Positions 7,677-15,040 of a stretch of 64,000 nucleotides of DNA are shown piece after piece. Within the stretch, counting starts at the first letter, position 1; every line of letters starts with the position of its first letter. The translations under genes and the position numbers were made by a program. The notes beneath the pieces were generated by a model, which saw only the letters and a list, made by a program, of their open reading frames with translations, ran no database searches and was not told where the DNA came from. Origin of the DNA: Streptomyces liliifuscus (lineage in GTDB: Bacteria > Actinomycetota > Actinomycetes > Streptomycetales > Streptomycetaceae); assembly GCF_016598615.1 (NCBI RefSeq), contig NZ_CP066831.1:8742001-8806000 (forward strand). Direction: 5' to 3'.

Positions 7677-8645
7677 TCACCGGGGTGTCCCCTCCCGTAG
7701 GGGGCTGTCCGGCCGGCCCGTCGTCAGCAGGGGCCGCCCGAAGGCGTACGGACGTCGGGGCCCTGTCTCCTGGGGGACCAGCAGCCGGTAGTACAACGGG
7801 GTCGCGGGTGGGCGGTACGGGCCGGTGGACAGGGGGCCGGGTTCCAGTGGGCACAGGGCGAGGGGCTCGTCGAAGACCAGGAGGCGAGGATCGCGGGCCA
7901 GCTCGGCGGTGATCGCCTCGGTGATCCGGGCCCGGTCGGAGTGCGCGGCGGCGAAGGCCTCGATCCGGTAGTCCAGCCGCAACTGCTGGGGGCGGGGGCG
8001 AACGTACGCCCCGTGGGCCGTCTCGTTGTCGACGACATCGCCGCCCGACTGCGGCGGCGCCGGCAGCACGGCACAGGGGCCGATCGAAACGTACGGCGGC
8101 GGCTGGTCCGGCGGCACGTCGAAGAACGCGGGGACGTCCGGCACCAGGCCGTCCAGTCGCCCCAGCAGCGCGTCCCCGGCGTCCCGCAGCGCCTCCGGCG
8201 TACCGGCGACGAGATCGTCCACGGCCGCGCCGAACGCCGGAGCCGGCGCCGGACAGCGCAGCCGCAGCACACCCAGCCCCCGTCGCAGGCCCGACGGCAT
8301 GTCACCCAGCCACAGCCGCTGCAGCTCCCAGGAGTCCGGCCGCTCCACGCACAGTCGCCGCTGCCAGGGGAGGTCGGCCGGATCCGCCCCGGCCTCCAGG
8401 ATCAGACGGGGCGAGACGAGCGAGATCCGGAGCCACAACCGCAGCTCGGTGCAGTCGTCGAGATCCAGGGCGGGACTGAAGATCCGCTGCACGTACGGGC
8501 TCCGGTCACCGGCCCCGGCGGTGATGGCCATTCCCCGGCCATCGGCACCGAGACAAGCGGCCTCGGGCGCGGAGACGGCACTCCACAGCCCGGAGTCGTC
8601 CGCCGGCCAGGGCGAGCCGAACTCATCGACGACGCGACTGCCCAT
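7677..8645 (-). CDS. Conserved protein heading the contractile injection operon (beta-sandwich plus possible tail-terminator-like domain)
   Basis: A 322-residue protein (ATG at 8645; a GTG three codons upstream is possible). Residues about 45-150 look like a carbohydrate-binding-type beta sandwich: FSPALDLDDCTELRLWLRIS, WQRRLCVERPDSWELQRLWL and RRGLGVLRLRC alternate Trp/Leu strands in that style. The C-terminal half (RPQQLRLDYRIEAFAAAHSD, then ITEAITAELARDPRLLVF) is reminiscent of the DUF4255/Afp16-like tail-terminator family, but the match is weak. It is the first gene of the operon and precedes the sheath, the position of a tail-completion protein. It could instead be a host-specific fibre or shell component. 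I can support membership of the cluster, not a precise role. Confidence 0.65.
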   Translation of the reverse strand: MGSRVVDEFGSPWPADDSGLWSAVSAPEAACLGADGRGMAITAGAGDRSPYVQRIFSPALDLDDCTELRLWLRISLVSPRLILEAGADPADLPWQRRLCVERPDSWELQRLWLGDMPSGLRRGLGVLRLRCPAPAPAFGAAVDDLVAGTPEALRDAGDALLGRLDGLVPDVPAFFDVPPDQPPPYVSIGPCAVLPAPPQSGGDVVDNETAHGAYVRPRPQQLRLDYRIEAFAAAHSDRARITEAITAELARDPRLLVFDEPLALCPLEPGPLSTGPYRPPATPLYYRLLVPQETGPRRPYAFGRPLLTTGRPDSPLREGTPR

Positions 8646-8674
8646 TGGCTCCACCCCCCCGTTTCGCGGCGGCG

Positions 8675-8721
8675 GTCACCCTGCCCGACCGGCGTCACCG
8701 GTCCGTCACCCCTCCGTCACC
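8675..8721. promoter_or_regulatory. Array of 11-nt direct repeats upstream of the contractile injection operon
   Basis: Four GTCACC hexamers lie at 8675, 8694, 8705 and 8716; the last three are spaced exactly 11 bases apart (units GTCACCGGTCC, GTCACCCCTCC, GTCACCGGCAG). On the transcribed strand of the operon they read GGTGACGGAGG and so on. Direct repeats with an 11-nt period and a GTTCACC-like core are the form of PHO boxes bound by the PhoP response regulator in Streptomyces, with one core base missing here. They lie 30-76 bases upstream of the first gene. Binding by PhoP or another winged-helix regulator is inference. Confidence 0.45.
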
Positions 8722-8812
8722 GGCAGCGGAACCAGCGCCGCAGCCCAACCCTCCGGGGCATGGCCCGCGAACACACAAGGCTCACCTGTCGGGGTGCCGT
8801 CGAGGCTCCGCG

Positions 8813-9565
8813 TCAGGCCGGGGCAAGGACGCAGAACTCGTGCCCCTCCGGGTCGGTCAGGCACGTCCATGGGACGTCGCCCTGGCCGAGGTCGAGGTCC
8901 GTGGCGCCGAGGGTTCGCAGGCGGGCCACCTCCGACGTCTTGTCGTTGCCGGGGTGGGGGAGCAGGTCGAGGTGGAGGCGGTCCGGCACGGTCTTCGTGT
9001 CGGGCGTGCGGAGGAACTCGAGAAACGGGCCCACGCCCTCGGCGGAGCGCAGCGACGCGTGGTCGTCGGTGACCTCGTGCAGGGTCCAGTCCGTCGCCCC
9101 GCCCCAGAACCGGGCCATGGCCCGCGGATCCACGCAGTCGACCACCACCGCGGCGATCGGCCCGGTGTCCCGGTAGATCTCCCGAGGCTCCAGCACGCAG
9201 AACTCGTTGCCCTCGGGGTCGGCGAGGACCGTCCACGGCACGTCCTTCTGACCCACGTCGACGGGCGTCGCACCGAGCCTCTTCAGGCGCGCGATCAGCT
9301 CCGTCTGATGGGCCGCGGAGGTGGTGGCGAGATCGAGATGCGTACGGTTCTTTGTCGCCGTCTTGGGCTCCGGGACGGGAACGACGTCGATGCAGACGGC
9401 GACCGGGTGCGGCCAGACGAGGTCGCCGACCGGTCCGCCGTCGGGTCCGACGTACGTGGTCACCCCGGGGCTGAACACACTCCAGCCGAGCGCCTCCGCC
9501 CAGAACCGGCCGATCGCCTGGCCGTCGAGGGCCTTGATGTTCACCTGGACCGGTCGCAGCGCCAT
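8813..9565 (-). CDS. VOC family protein with two glyoxalase-like domains
   Basis: A 250-residue protein; the ATG at 9565 gives MALRPVQVNIKALDGQAIGR. It consists of two copies of the vicinal-oxygen-chelate fold (about 5-120 and 130-250). Each copy ends in the same pattern: DVPWTVLADPEGNEFCVLEP in the first and DVPWTCLTDPEGHEFCVLAP in the second, with the family motif DPEGNEF/DPEGHEF; THLDLAT and LHLDLLP supply the metal-ligand histidine positions. Proteins of this kind include antibiotic-resistance and dioxygenase-like enzymes, but the substrate cannot be read from sequence. It is transcribed away from argC, from which it is separated by the ARG-box region, so it is probably an independent unit. 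Confidence 0.85.
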   Translation of the reverse strand: MALRPVQVNIKALDGQAIGRFWAEALGWSVFSPGVTTYVGPDGGPVGDLVWPHPVAVCIDVVPVPEPKTATKNRTHLDLATTSAAHQTELIARLKRLGATPVDVGQKDVPWTVLADPEGNEFCVLEPREIYRDTGPIAAVVVDCVDPRAMARFWGGATDWTLHEVTDDHASLRSAEGVGPFLEFLRTPDTKTVPDRLHLDLLPHPGNDKTSEVARLRTLGATDLDLGQGDVPWTCLTDPEGHEFCVLAPA

Positions 9566-9640
9566 ACCGGCGATCCTATGCACCGGCTCCGCGGCGACCG
9601 TCGCAGTTACCGGGCCCGGCCCCGCGCCACACCGCTGAGA

Positions 9641-9674
9641 TTGCATAAACGTGCAGCGAAACGTATAGTCATGC
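9641..9674 (+). promoter_or_regulatory. Tandem ARG boxes upstream of argC
   Basis: Box 1 is TTGCATAAACGTGCAG (9641-9656, arms TGCAT / GTGCA) and box 2 is ACGTATAGTCATGCC (about 9660-9674). Their centres are about 20 bases apart, the spacing expected for a hexameric ArgR binding two 18-bp half-palindromes. The boxes lie directly upstream of the ribosome-binding site (AGAGGAGGG, 9681-9689) of argC, so ArgR with arginine would block initiation of the whole argCJBDR operon. The regulator itself is the last gene of the operon. Confidence 0.85.
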
Positions 9675-9693
9675 CATCCAAGAGGAGGGTTCC

Positions 9694-10722
9694 ATGGCGG
9701 TACGTGCGGCAGTGGCCGGAGCGAGTGGGTACGCGGGCGGGGAACTGCTGCGTCTGCTCCTGGCGCACCCCGAGATCGAGATCGGCGCTCTGACCGGAAA
9801 CTCCAACGCGGGGCAGCGGCTCGGTGCGCTGCAACCGCATCTGCTGCCGCTGGCCGACCGCTTGCTTCAGGAGACCACACCCGAGGTCCTCGCGGGACAC
9901 GATGTCGTCTTTCTCGCGTTGCCGCACGGCCAGTCCGCCGCCGTCGCCGAGCAACTCGGACCCGATGTACTGGTCGTCGACATGGGGGCCGACTTCCGGC
10001 TGAAGGACGCGGCCGACTGGGAGCGGTTCTACGGCTCGGCGCACGCCGGGACCTGGCCCTACGGCCTCCCCGAACTGCCGGGTGCCCGCGCTGCGCTGGA
10101 GGGGTCCAAGCGCATCGCGGTGCCCGGTTGCTACCCGACGGCCGCCTCGCTGGCGCTCTTCCCGGCGTACGGTGCCGGTCTCGCCGAGCCCGAGGCCGTG
10201 ATCGTCGCCGCCTCCGGGACCTCCGGGGCGGGCAAGGCGCCCAAGCCGCATCTGCTGGGCAGCGAGGTCATGGGGTCCATGTCCCCGTACGGCGTCGGCG
10301 GCGTCCACCGGCACACCCCCGAGATGATCCAGAATCTCGGCGCGGCCGCCGGCGAGCCCGTCACCGTCTCCTTCACCCCGACCCTCGCCCCGATGCCCCG
10401 CGGCATCCTCGCCACCTGCACGGCCAAGGCCCGCGAGGGCGTCACCGCCGAGTCCGTACGCGCCGCGTACGAGAAGGCCTACGCCGACGAACCGTTCGTG
10501 CATCTGCTGCCCGAGGGCCAGTGGCCCGCGACCGCGTCCGTCCACGGTTCCAACGCCGTTCAGGTGCAGGTCGCGTTCGACGCGGCCGCGCACCGCATCA
10601 TCGCGATCAGCGCCATCGACAACCTCACCAAGGGCACCGCGGGCGGTGCCCTCCAGAGCATGAACATCGCCCTCGGGCTCGACGAGGCCACCGGCCTTTC
10701 CACGATCGGAGTCGCACCGTGA
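9694..10722 (+). CDS. argC: N-acetyl-gamma-glutamyl-phosphate reductase
   Basis: A 342-residue enzyme that reduces N-acetylglutamyl-5-phosphate to the semialdehyde with NADPH, third step of arginine synthesis. The N-terminal nucleotide-binding loop is GASGYAGGELLRLL (about residues 7-20); the active-site cysteine is Cys146 in VPGCYPTAASLALF; SGTSGAGKAPKP and GVGGVHRHTPEM form the substrate site. The ATG at 9694 follows AGAGGAGGG with good spacing. It is the first gene of argCJBDR; its TGA overlaps the GTG of argJ, so translation is coupled. Length and motifs are standard for the family. Confidence 0.98.
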   Translation: MAVRAAVAGASGYAGGELLRLLLAHPEIEIGALTGNSNAGQRLGALQPHLLPLADRLLQETTPEVLAGHDVVFLALPHGQSAAVAEQLGPDVLVVDMGADFRLKDAADWERFYGSAHAGTWPYGLPELPGARAALEGSKRIAVPGCYPTAASLALFPAYGAGLAEPEAVIVAASGTSGAGKAPKPHLLGSEVMGSMSPYGVGGVHRHTPEMIQNLGAAAGEPVTVSFTPTLAPMPRGILATCTAKAREGVTAESVRAAYEKAYADEPFVHLLPEGQWPATASVHGSNAVQVQVAFDAAAHRIIAISAIDNLTKGTAGGALQSMNIALGLDEATGLSTIGVAP

Positions 10723-11870
10723 GTGTCACCGCCGCCAAGGGGTTCACCGCCTCCGGCATCGCCGCCGGGATCAAGGAGAACGGCAACCCGGACCTCGCCC
10801 TCGTGGTCAACAACGGGCCCGAACTGGCCGCGGCGGGCGTCTTCACCTCCAACCGTGTGAAGGCCGCGCCGGTGCTCTGGTCCGAGCAGGTGCTGAAGGG
10901 CGGACTGGTCTCCGCCGTGATCCTCAACTCCGGTGGCGCCAACGCCTGTACGGGTCCCAAGGGCTTCCAGGACACGCACGCGACCGCCGAGAAGGTGGCC
11001 GAGGTGCTCGGGCAGAACGCCGGCGAGGTCGCCGTCGCGTCGACCGGGCTCATCGGCCTGCTGCTCCCGATGGACAAGCTCCTGCCGGGAGTTGAGCAGG
11101 CGGCCGCCCAACTCTCCGAGCACGGCGGCGAGAAGGCCGCCATCGCCATCAAGACCACCGACAGCGTCCACAAGACCTCCGTGGTCACCGGCACCGGCTG
11201 GACCGTCGGCGGCATGGCCAAGGGCGCGGGCATGCTCGCCCCCGGCCTTGCCACGATGCTCGTCGTCCTCACCACGGACGCCGCCGTCGAGAGCGACGCC
11301 CTCGACAGGGCCCTGCGCGCCGCGACCCGCACGACCTTCGACCGGGTCGACTCCGACGGCTGCATGTCGACCAACGACACCGTGCTGCTGCTCGCCTCCG
11401 GGGCATCCCAAGTCACCCCGGACGAGACGGAGTTCGCCGAGGCCGTACGGAAGGTCTGTGACGATCTCGGTCAGCAGCTGATCCGGGACGCCGAGGGCGC
11501 CAGCAAGGACATCAAGGTCGAGGTGGTCAACGCGGCGAGCGAGGACGACGCCGTCGAGGTGGGCCGCTCCATCGCCCGCAACAACCTCCTCAAGTGCGCG
11601 ATCCACGGCGAGGACCCCAACTGGGGCCGCGTGCTCTCCGCCATCGGCACGACCCGAGCCGCCTTCGAGCCCGACCAGTTGAACGTGGCGATCAACGGCG
11701 TCTGGGTCTGCAAGAACGGTGGCGTCGGCGAGGACCGCGACAAGGTCGACATGCGCTACCGCGAGGTCCACATCGTCGCCGACCTCGCCGCGGGCACCGA
11801 GACCGCCACGATCTGGACCAACGACCTCACCGCCGACTACGTCCACGAGAACAGCGCGTACTCCTCATGA
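10719..11870 (+). CDS. argJ: Bifunctional ornithine acetyltransferase / N-acetylglutamate synthase
   Basis: A 383-residue protein that transfers the acetyl group from N-acetylornithine to glutamate, giving the cyclic arginine pathway, and may also acetylate glutamate from acetyl-CoA. It is a self-cleaving N-terminal nucleophile enzyme: KGAGMLAPGLATMLVV contains the cleavage site, with Thr179 as the new N-terminal nucleophile of the beta chain. SNRVKAAPV near the N-terminus and GEDPNWGRVLSAIG near the C-terminus are family motifs. The start is the GTG at 10719 overlapping the argC stop (GTGA). The stop overlaps the argB ATG in turn. Confidence 0.98.
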   Translation: MSVTAAKGFTASGIAAGIKENGNPDLALVVNNGPELAAAGVFTSNRVKAAPVLWSEQVLKGGLVSAVILNSGGANACTGPKGFQDTHATAEKVAEVLGQNAGEVAVASTGLIGLLLPMDKLLPGVEQAAAQLSEHGGEKAAIAIKTTDSVHKTSVVTGTGWTVGGMAKGAGMLAPGLATMLVVLTTDAAVESDALDRALRAATRTTFDRVDSDGCMSTNDTVLLLASGASQVTPDETEFAEAVRKVCDDLGQQLIRDAEGASKDIKVEVVNAASEDDAVEVGRSIARNNLLKCAIHGEDPNWGRVLSAIGTTRAAFEPDQLNVAINGVWVCKNGGVGEDRDKVDMRYREVHIVADLAAGTETATIWTNDLTADYVHENSAYSS

Positions 11871-12865
11871 GCACTACCCGCAAGCACACCGCACTGCCCA
11901 AGGCGCAGATCCTCATCGAGGCGCTGCCCTGGCTGACGCGGCACAACGGCAGGACGGTCGTCATCAAGTTCGGCGGCAACGCCATGATCGACGAGGACCT
12001 GAAGGCCGCGTTCGCACAGGACGTCGTGTTCCTGCGCCAGGCCGGGCTCAAGCCCGTGGTCGTGCACGGCGGCGGCCCGCAGATCAGCGCGGCCCTGGAC
12101 CGGCACGGCATCGTCAGCGAGTTCAAGGCGGGCCTGAGGGTCACCACCGAGGACGCCATGGACGTCGTACGCATGGTGCTCGCCGGACAGGTCCAGCGGG
12201 AGCTGGTCGGGCTGCTCAACCAACACGGGCCGCTCGCCGTCGGGTTGACCGGCGAGGACGCGCACACCATCACCGCCACCAGGCACCAGCCCGAGATCGA
12301 CGGGGAGTTGGTCGACATCGGGCGGGTGGGCGAGATCACCGCGATCGACACGGGCGCGATCGAGGCACTGCTCGCCGACGGCCGGATCCCGGTCGTCTCG
12401 TCGATCGCCCGTAGCCAGGACGACGGACATGTCTACAACGTCAATGCTGATACGGCGGCTGCGGCACTCGCTGCGGCGCTGGGCGCCGAAACACTGATGG
12501 TCCTCACGGACGTCGAGGGACTCTACGAGGACTGGCCGAACTCCGACGAGGTCATCAGCCGGCTCACCGCGAGGGAGCTGGAGAAACTGCTGCCCGAACT
12601 GGCCAGCGGCATGGTGCCGAAGATGGAGGGCTGTCTGCACGCCGTCCGCAACGGCGTGAACACCGCCCGGGTCATCGACGGCCGGGTCCAGCACTCGATC
12701 CTGCTGGAGATCTTCACCGACGAGGGCATCGGCACGATGGTCGTGCCGGACACGGAAGCGTCGAGCAGGCAAGCGCCGAGCAGGAAAGCGCCGAACGCGC
12801 ACGAGCCGCACGGGCAAGAGCCGATCAGTCATGAGCCGAACAGGCATGAGGGGGACGCCGTATGA
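11867..12865 (+). CDS. argB: Acetylglutamate kinase with a repetitive C-terminal extension
   Basis: A 332-residue kinase for the second step of arginine synthesis. The amino-acid kinase motifs are VVIKFGGNAM (about residue 29), VVVHGGGPQIS (about 63), GLTGEDA, and VYNVNADTAAAALA (about 185-200). The catalytic domain is complete by about residue 290 (TMVVPDT). The remaining 40 or so residues (EASSRQAPSRKAPNAHEPHG and following) are low complexity and encoded by a 15-bp tandem repeat, which is not part of the normal family and brings the length above the usual 300 or so. ATG at 11867 overlaps the argJ stop, and the stop overlaps the argD ATG. Confidence 0.97.
   Translation: MSTTRKHTALPKAQILIEALPWLTRHNGRTVVIKFGGNAMIDEDLKAAFAQDVVFLRQAGLKPVVVHGGGPQISAALDRHGIVSEFKAGLRVTTEDAMDVVRMVLAGQVQRELVGLLNQHGPLAVGLTGEDAHTITATRHQPEIDGELVDIGRVGEITAIDTGAIEALLADGRIPVVSSIARSQDDGHVYNVNADTAAAALAAALGAETLMVLTDVEGLYEDWPNSDEVISRLTARELEKLLPELASGMVPKMEGCLHAVRNGVNTARVIDGRVQHSILLEIFTDEGIGTMVVPDTEASSRQAPSRKAPNAHEPHGQEPISHEPNRHEGDAV
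12763..12852 (+). repeat. 15-bp tandem repeat inside the 3' end of argB
   Basis: Six consecutive 15-base units start at 12763, 12778, 12793, 12808, 12823 and 12838. The first two are GAGCAGGCAAGCGCC and GAGCAGGAAAGCGCC; later ones are degenerate but keep the phase (GATCAGTCATGAGCC, GAACAGGCATGAGGG). Because 15 is a multiple of three the array stays in frame and encodes a Pro/His/Glu-rich tail of about five residues per unit. It ends ten bases before the argD start codon. Confidence 0.85.
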
Positions 12866-14064
12866 CCGCCAACGAACAGCTCACCCAGCGATGGCAGGGT
12901 GCGCTCATGGACAACTACGGCACCCCGCGGCTGCCCCTCGTCCGGGGCGCGGGCACCAAGCTGTGGGACGCCGACGGCAAGGAGTACCTGGACTTCGTCG
13001 GCGGGATCGCGGTCAACGCGCTCGGCCACGGCCACCCGGCGATCGTCGAGGCCGTCAGCCGGCAGATCGCCTCCCTCGGCCATGTCTCCAACCTCTTCGT
13101 CGCCGAGCCGCCCGTCGCGCTCGCCGAACGGCTCCTCCAGCTCTTCGGACGGGAGGGCCGGGTCTACTTCTGCAACTCGGGGGCCGAGGCCAACGAGGGC
13201 GCCTTCAAGATCGGCCGGCTCACGGGCCGCGGTCACATGGTGGCGACCGACGGCGGTTTCCACGGCCGGACCATGGGCGCGCTCGCGCTCACCGGCCAGC
13301 CGGGCAAGCGGGAGCCGTTCCTGCCGCTGCCGGGCGATGTCACGCATGTGCCGTACGGGGACCCGCAGGCGCTCGCCGCCGCCGTCACCGAGGACACCGC
13401 GCTGGTCGTCATCGAGCCGGTCCAGGGCGAGAACGGCGTGGTCGTGCCGCCGCCCGGTTACCTGAAGGCGGCCCGCGCCATCACCGCCGCCACCGGCACG
13501 CTCCTCGTCCTCGACGAGGTGCAGACGGGTGTCGGCCGGACGGGGCACTGGTTCGAGTACCAGGCCCACGAGGGTGTCCTGCCGGACATCGTCACGCTCG
13601 CCAAGGGCCTCGGCGGCGGGCTTCCGCTCGGCGCGACCGTCGCCTTCGGCCGGGCCGCGCAGCTGCTGAAGCCCGGCCACCATGGCACGACCTTCGGCGG
13701 CAACCCGGTGGCCTGCGCCGCCGGACTCGCCGTCCTCGACACGATCGAGGCGGAGGGGCTGCTGGAGAACGTGAAGCGGACGAGCGAGAAGCTGCGGGAC
13801 GGAATCGAGGCGCTCGGCCACCCGCTGATCGGTCATGTCCGGGGAGCGGGCCTCCTCCTGGGTATCGTGCTCACCGAGCCGCTCGCGCCCCGGGTGCAGC
13901 AGACGGCTCAGGACGCCGGTCTCCTGGTGAACGCGCCCGCCCCCGATGTCGTACGGCTGATGCCGCCGCTGAACGTGAGCGACGACGAGGTGGACGTGTT
14001 CCTGCGGGCCCTGCCCGGCGTCCTCGACCAGGCCCGAGACGCCGACGTGGACGGAGCATCCTGA
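12862..14064 (+). CDS. argD: Acetylornithine aminotransferase
   Basis: A 400-residue PLP enzyme of aminotransferase class III that converts N-acetylglutamate semialdehyde to N-acetylornithine with glutamate. Motifs: FCNSGAEANEGAFKIGR (phosphate-binding, about residue 97), GGFHGRTMGALALTG (about 130), VIEPVQGENGVV, LLVLDEVQTGVGRTG (PLP ring-binding Asp, about 215) and LAKGLGGGLPLGA with the Schiff-base lysine (about 247). The ATG at 12862 overlaps the argB stop (ATGA). It is followed by argR after 17 bases. The family also includes ornithine and succinylornithine aminotransferases; the operon settles the role. Confidence 0.97.
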   Translation: MTANEQLTQRWQGALMDNYGTPRLPLVRGAGTKLWDADGKEYLDFVGGIAVNALGHGHPAIVEAVSRQIASLGHVSNLFVAEPPVALAERLLQLFGREGRVYFCNSGAEANEGAFKIGRLTGRGHMVATDGGFHGRTMGALALTGQPGKREPFLPLPGDVTHVPYGDPQALAAAVTEDTALVVIEPVQGENGVVVPPPGYLKAARAITAATGTLLVLDEVQTGVGRTGHWFEYQAHEGVLPDIVTLAKGLGGGLPLGATVAFGRAAQLLKPGHHGTTFGGNPVACAAGLAVLDTIEAEGLLENVKRTSEKLRDGIEALGHPLIGHVRGAGLLLGIVLTEPLAPRVQQTAQDAGLLVNAPAPDVVRLMPPLNVSDDEVDVFLRALPGVLDQARDADVDGAS

Positions 14065-14081
14065 GGAATGGGACGACGACG

Positions 14082-14618
14082 ATGAGTCAGGCGCAGGACC
14101 ACGAGCACGCGGGGCCCGCGGTCCCGCAGACCCGCACCGCACGCCACCGCCGGATCGTGGACATCCTCAACCGGCAACCGGTGCGTTCGCAGAGCCAGTT
14201 GGCCAAGCTTCTTGCCGACGACGGGCTGAACGTCACTCAGGCGACGCTCTCCCGGGACCTGGACGAGCTGAACGCGGTGAAGATCCGCAACAACGACGGC
14301 GACCTGATCTACGCGGTGCCGAGTGAGGGGGGTTTCCGTACGCCTCGCGCGCCGCTGGGGGAGTCGGCGAAGGAGGAGCGGATGCGGAGGCTGTCCTCGG
14401 AGCTGTTGATCTCCGCGGAGGCTTCGGCGAATCTCGTGGTGCTGCGGACCCCTCCGGGGGCTGCGCAGTTTCTTGCCTCGGCGATCGACCAGGCGGAGTT
14501 GCAGGACATTCTCGGGACGATCGCCGGGGATGACACGTTGCTGTTGATCAGCCGGAATCCCACGGGTGGGCAGGCGTTGGCCGATCATTTGCTGCGGTTG
14601 GCTCAGAATCACCATTGA
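14082..14618 (+). CDS. argR: Arginine repressor
   Basis: A 178-residue ArgR. The N-terminal winged helix-turn-helix (about 20-85) includes RSQSQLAKLLADDGLNVTQA followed by TLSRDLDELNAVKI. The C-terminal domain (about 105-178) has the oligomerisation and arginine-binding motifs VLRTPPGAAQFLASAID and LGTIAGDDTLLLISR, where the GDD-T-L aspartates bind arginine. It forms hexamers that bind tandem ARG boxes; such boxes are visible upstream of argC and argG in this window, so the repressor autoregulates its own operon. ATG chosen at 14082. It is the last gene of the operon; a dispersed hairpin repeat follows 32 bases later. Confidence 0.97.
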   Translation: MSQAQDHEHAGPAVPQTRTARHRRIVDILNRQPVRSQSQLAKLLADDGLNVTQATLSRDLDELNAVKIRNNDGDLIYAVPSEGGFRTPRAPLGESAKEERMRRLSSELLISAEASANLVVLRTPPGAAQFLASAIDQAELQDILGTIAGDDTLLLISRNPTGGQALADHLLRLAQNHH

Positions 14619-14650
14619 GGTTGCGCTTCGGGGGCGGGTGCGGGTGCGCT

Positions 14651-14684
14651 GTGGCTTGTCGCGCAGTTCCCCGCGCCCCTAAAA
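14651..14684 (-). repeat. Dispersed GC-rich intergenic repeat, copy 1
   Basis: Text GTGGCTTGTCGCGCAGTTCC followed by CCGCGCCCCT, the complement of the element GGGGCGCGGGGAACTGCGCG(ACnAGCCAC) that recurs about ten times between genes in this window. Here it lies directly after argR and abuts the 47-bp repeat array. Confidence 0.85.
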
Positions 14685-14688
14685 GCTT

Positions 14689-15040
14689 GCCCCGGCCCAG
14701 GCCGATTGCCAGGCCGTCCGCGCTGCTGAAAACTCGCCTCGGCCCAAGCCGATTGCCAGGCCGTCCGCGCTGCTGAAAACTCGCCCCGGCCCAGGCCGAT
14801 TGACAGGATGCCCGCGCCTCTGAAAATCCGCCCCGGCCCAAGCCGCTTGCCAGGATGCCCGCGCCCCTGAAAGCCCGGCCGACCGCGTGTCTGAAGGTGA
14901 CCGCGCCTCAGCCCAAGCCGCTTGCCAGGCCCGCCCCTGTGTCTGAAGAGGTGATTTCGCCCCGGCCCAAGCCGCTTGACAGGCCCGACCGCACGCCTGA
15001 AGAGGGGGCTCCTCCTCAGCCCAGCCTGTTGGCCAGGCCT
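14689..15040. repeat. 47-bp tandem repeat derived from the 3' end of the apbE-like gene
   Basis: Four 47-base units start at 14689, 14736, 14783 and 14830; units 1 and 2 differ at only two positions. Each contains GCCCAAGCCGATTGCCAGG or a close variant. More diverged copies of the same core appear at about 14910, 14960 and, within the coding region, at 15016-15039, where the complement encodes the last residues GLANRLG and the stop of the FMN transferase. The array therefore looks like repeated copying of the gene's own tail into the intergenic space between argR and apbE, which converge here. Confidence 0.8.

Noticed and set aside
1..8645. Prophage
   Set aside because: Only contractile-tail functions are present in the visible part, with no head, packaging, lysis or integrase genes and no att-like duplication next to a tRNA.
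8813..9880. Longer 355-residue version of the VOC protein starting at 9880
   Set aside because: The extra N-terminus runs antisense through the argC start and ARG boxes and is Arg/Pro/Ala noise; the ATG at 9565 begins the conserved domain.
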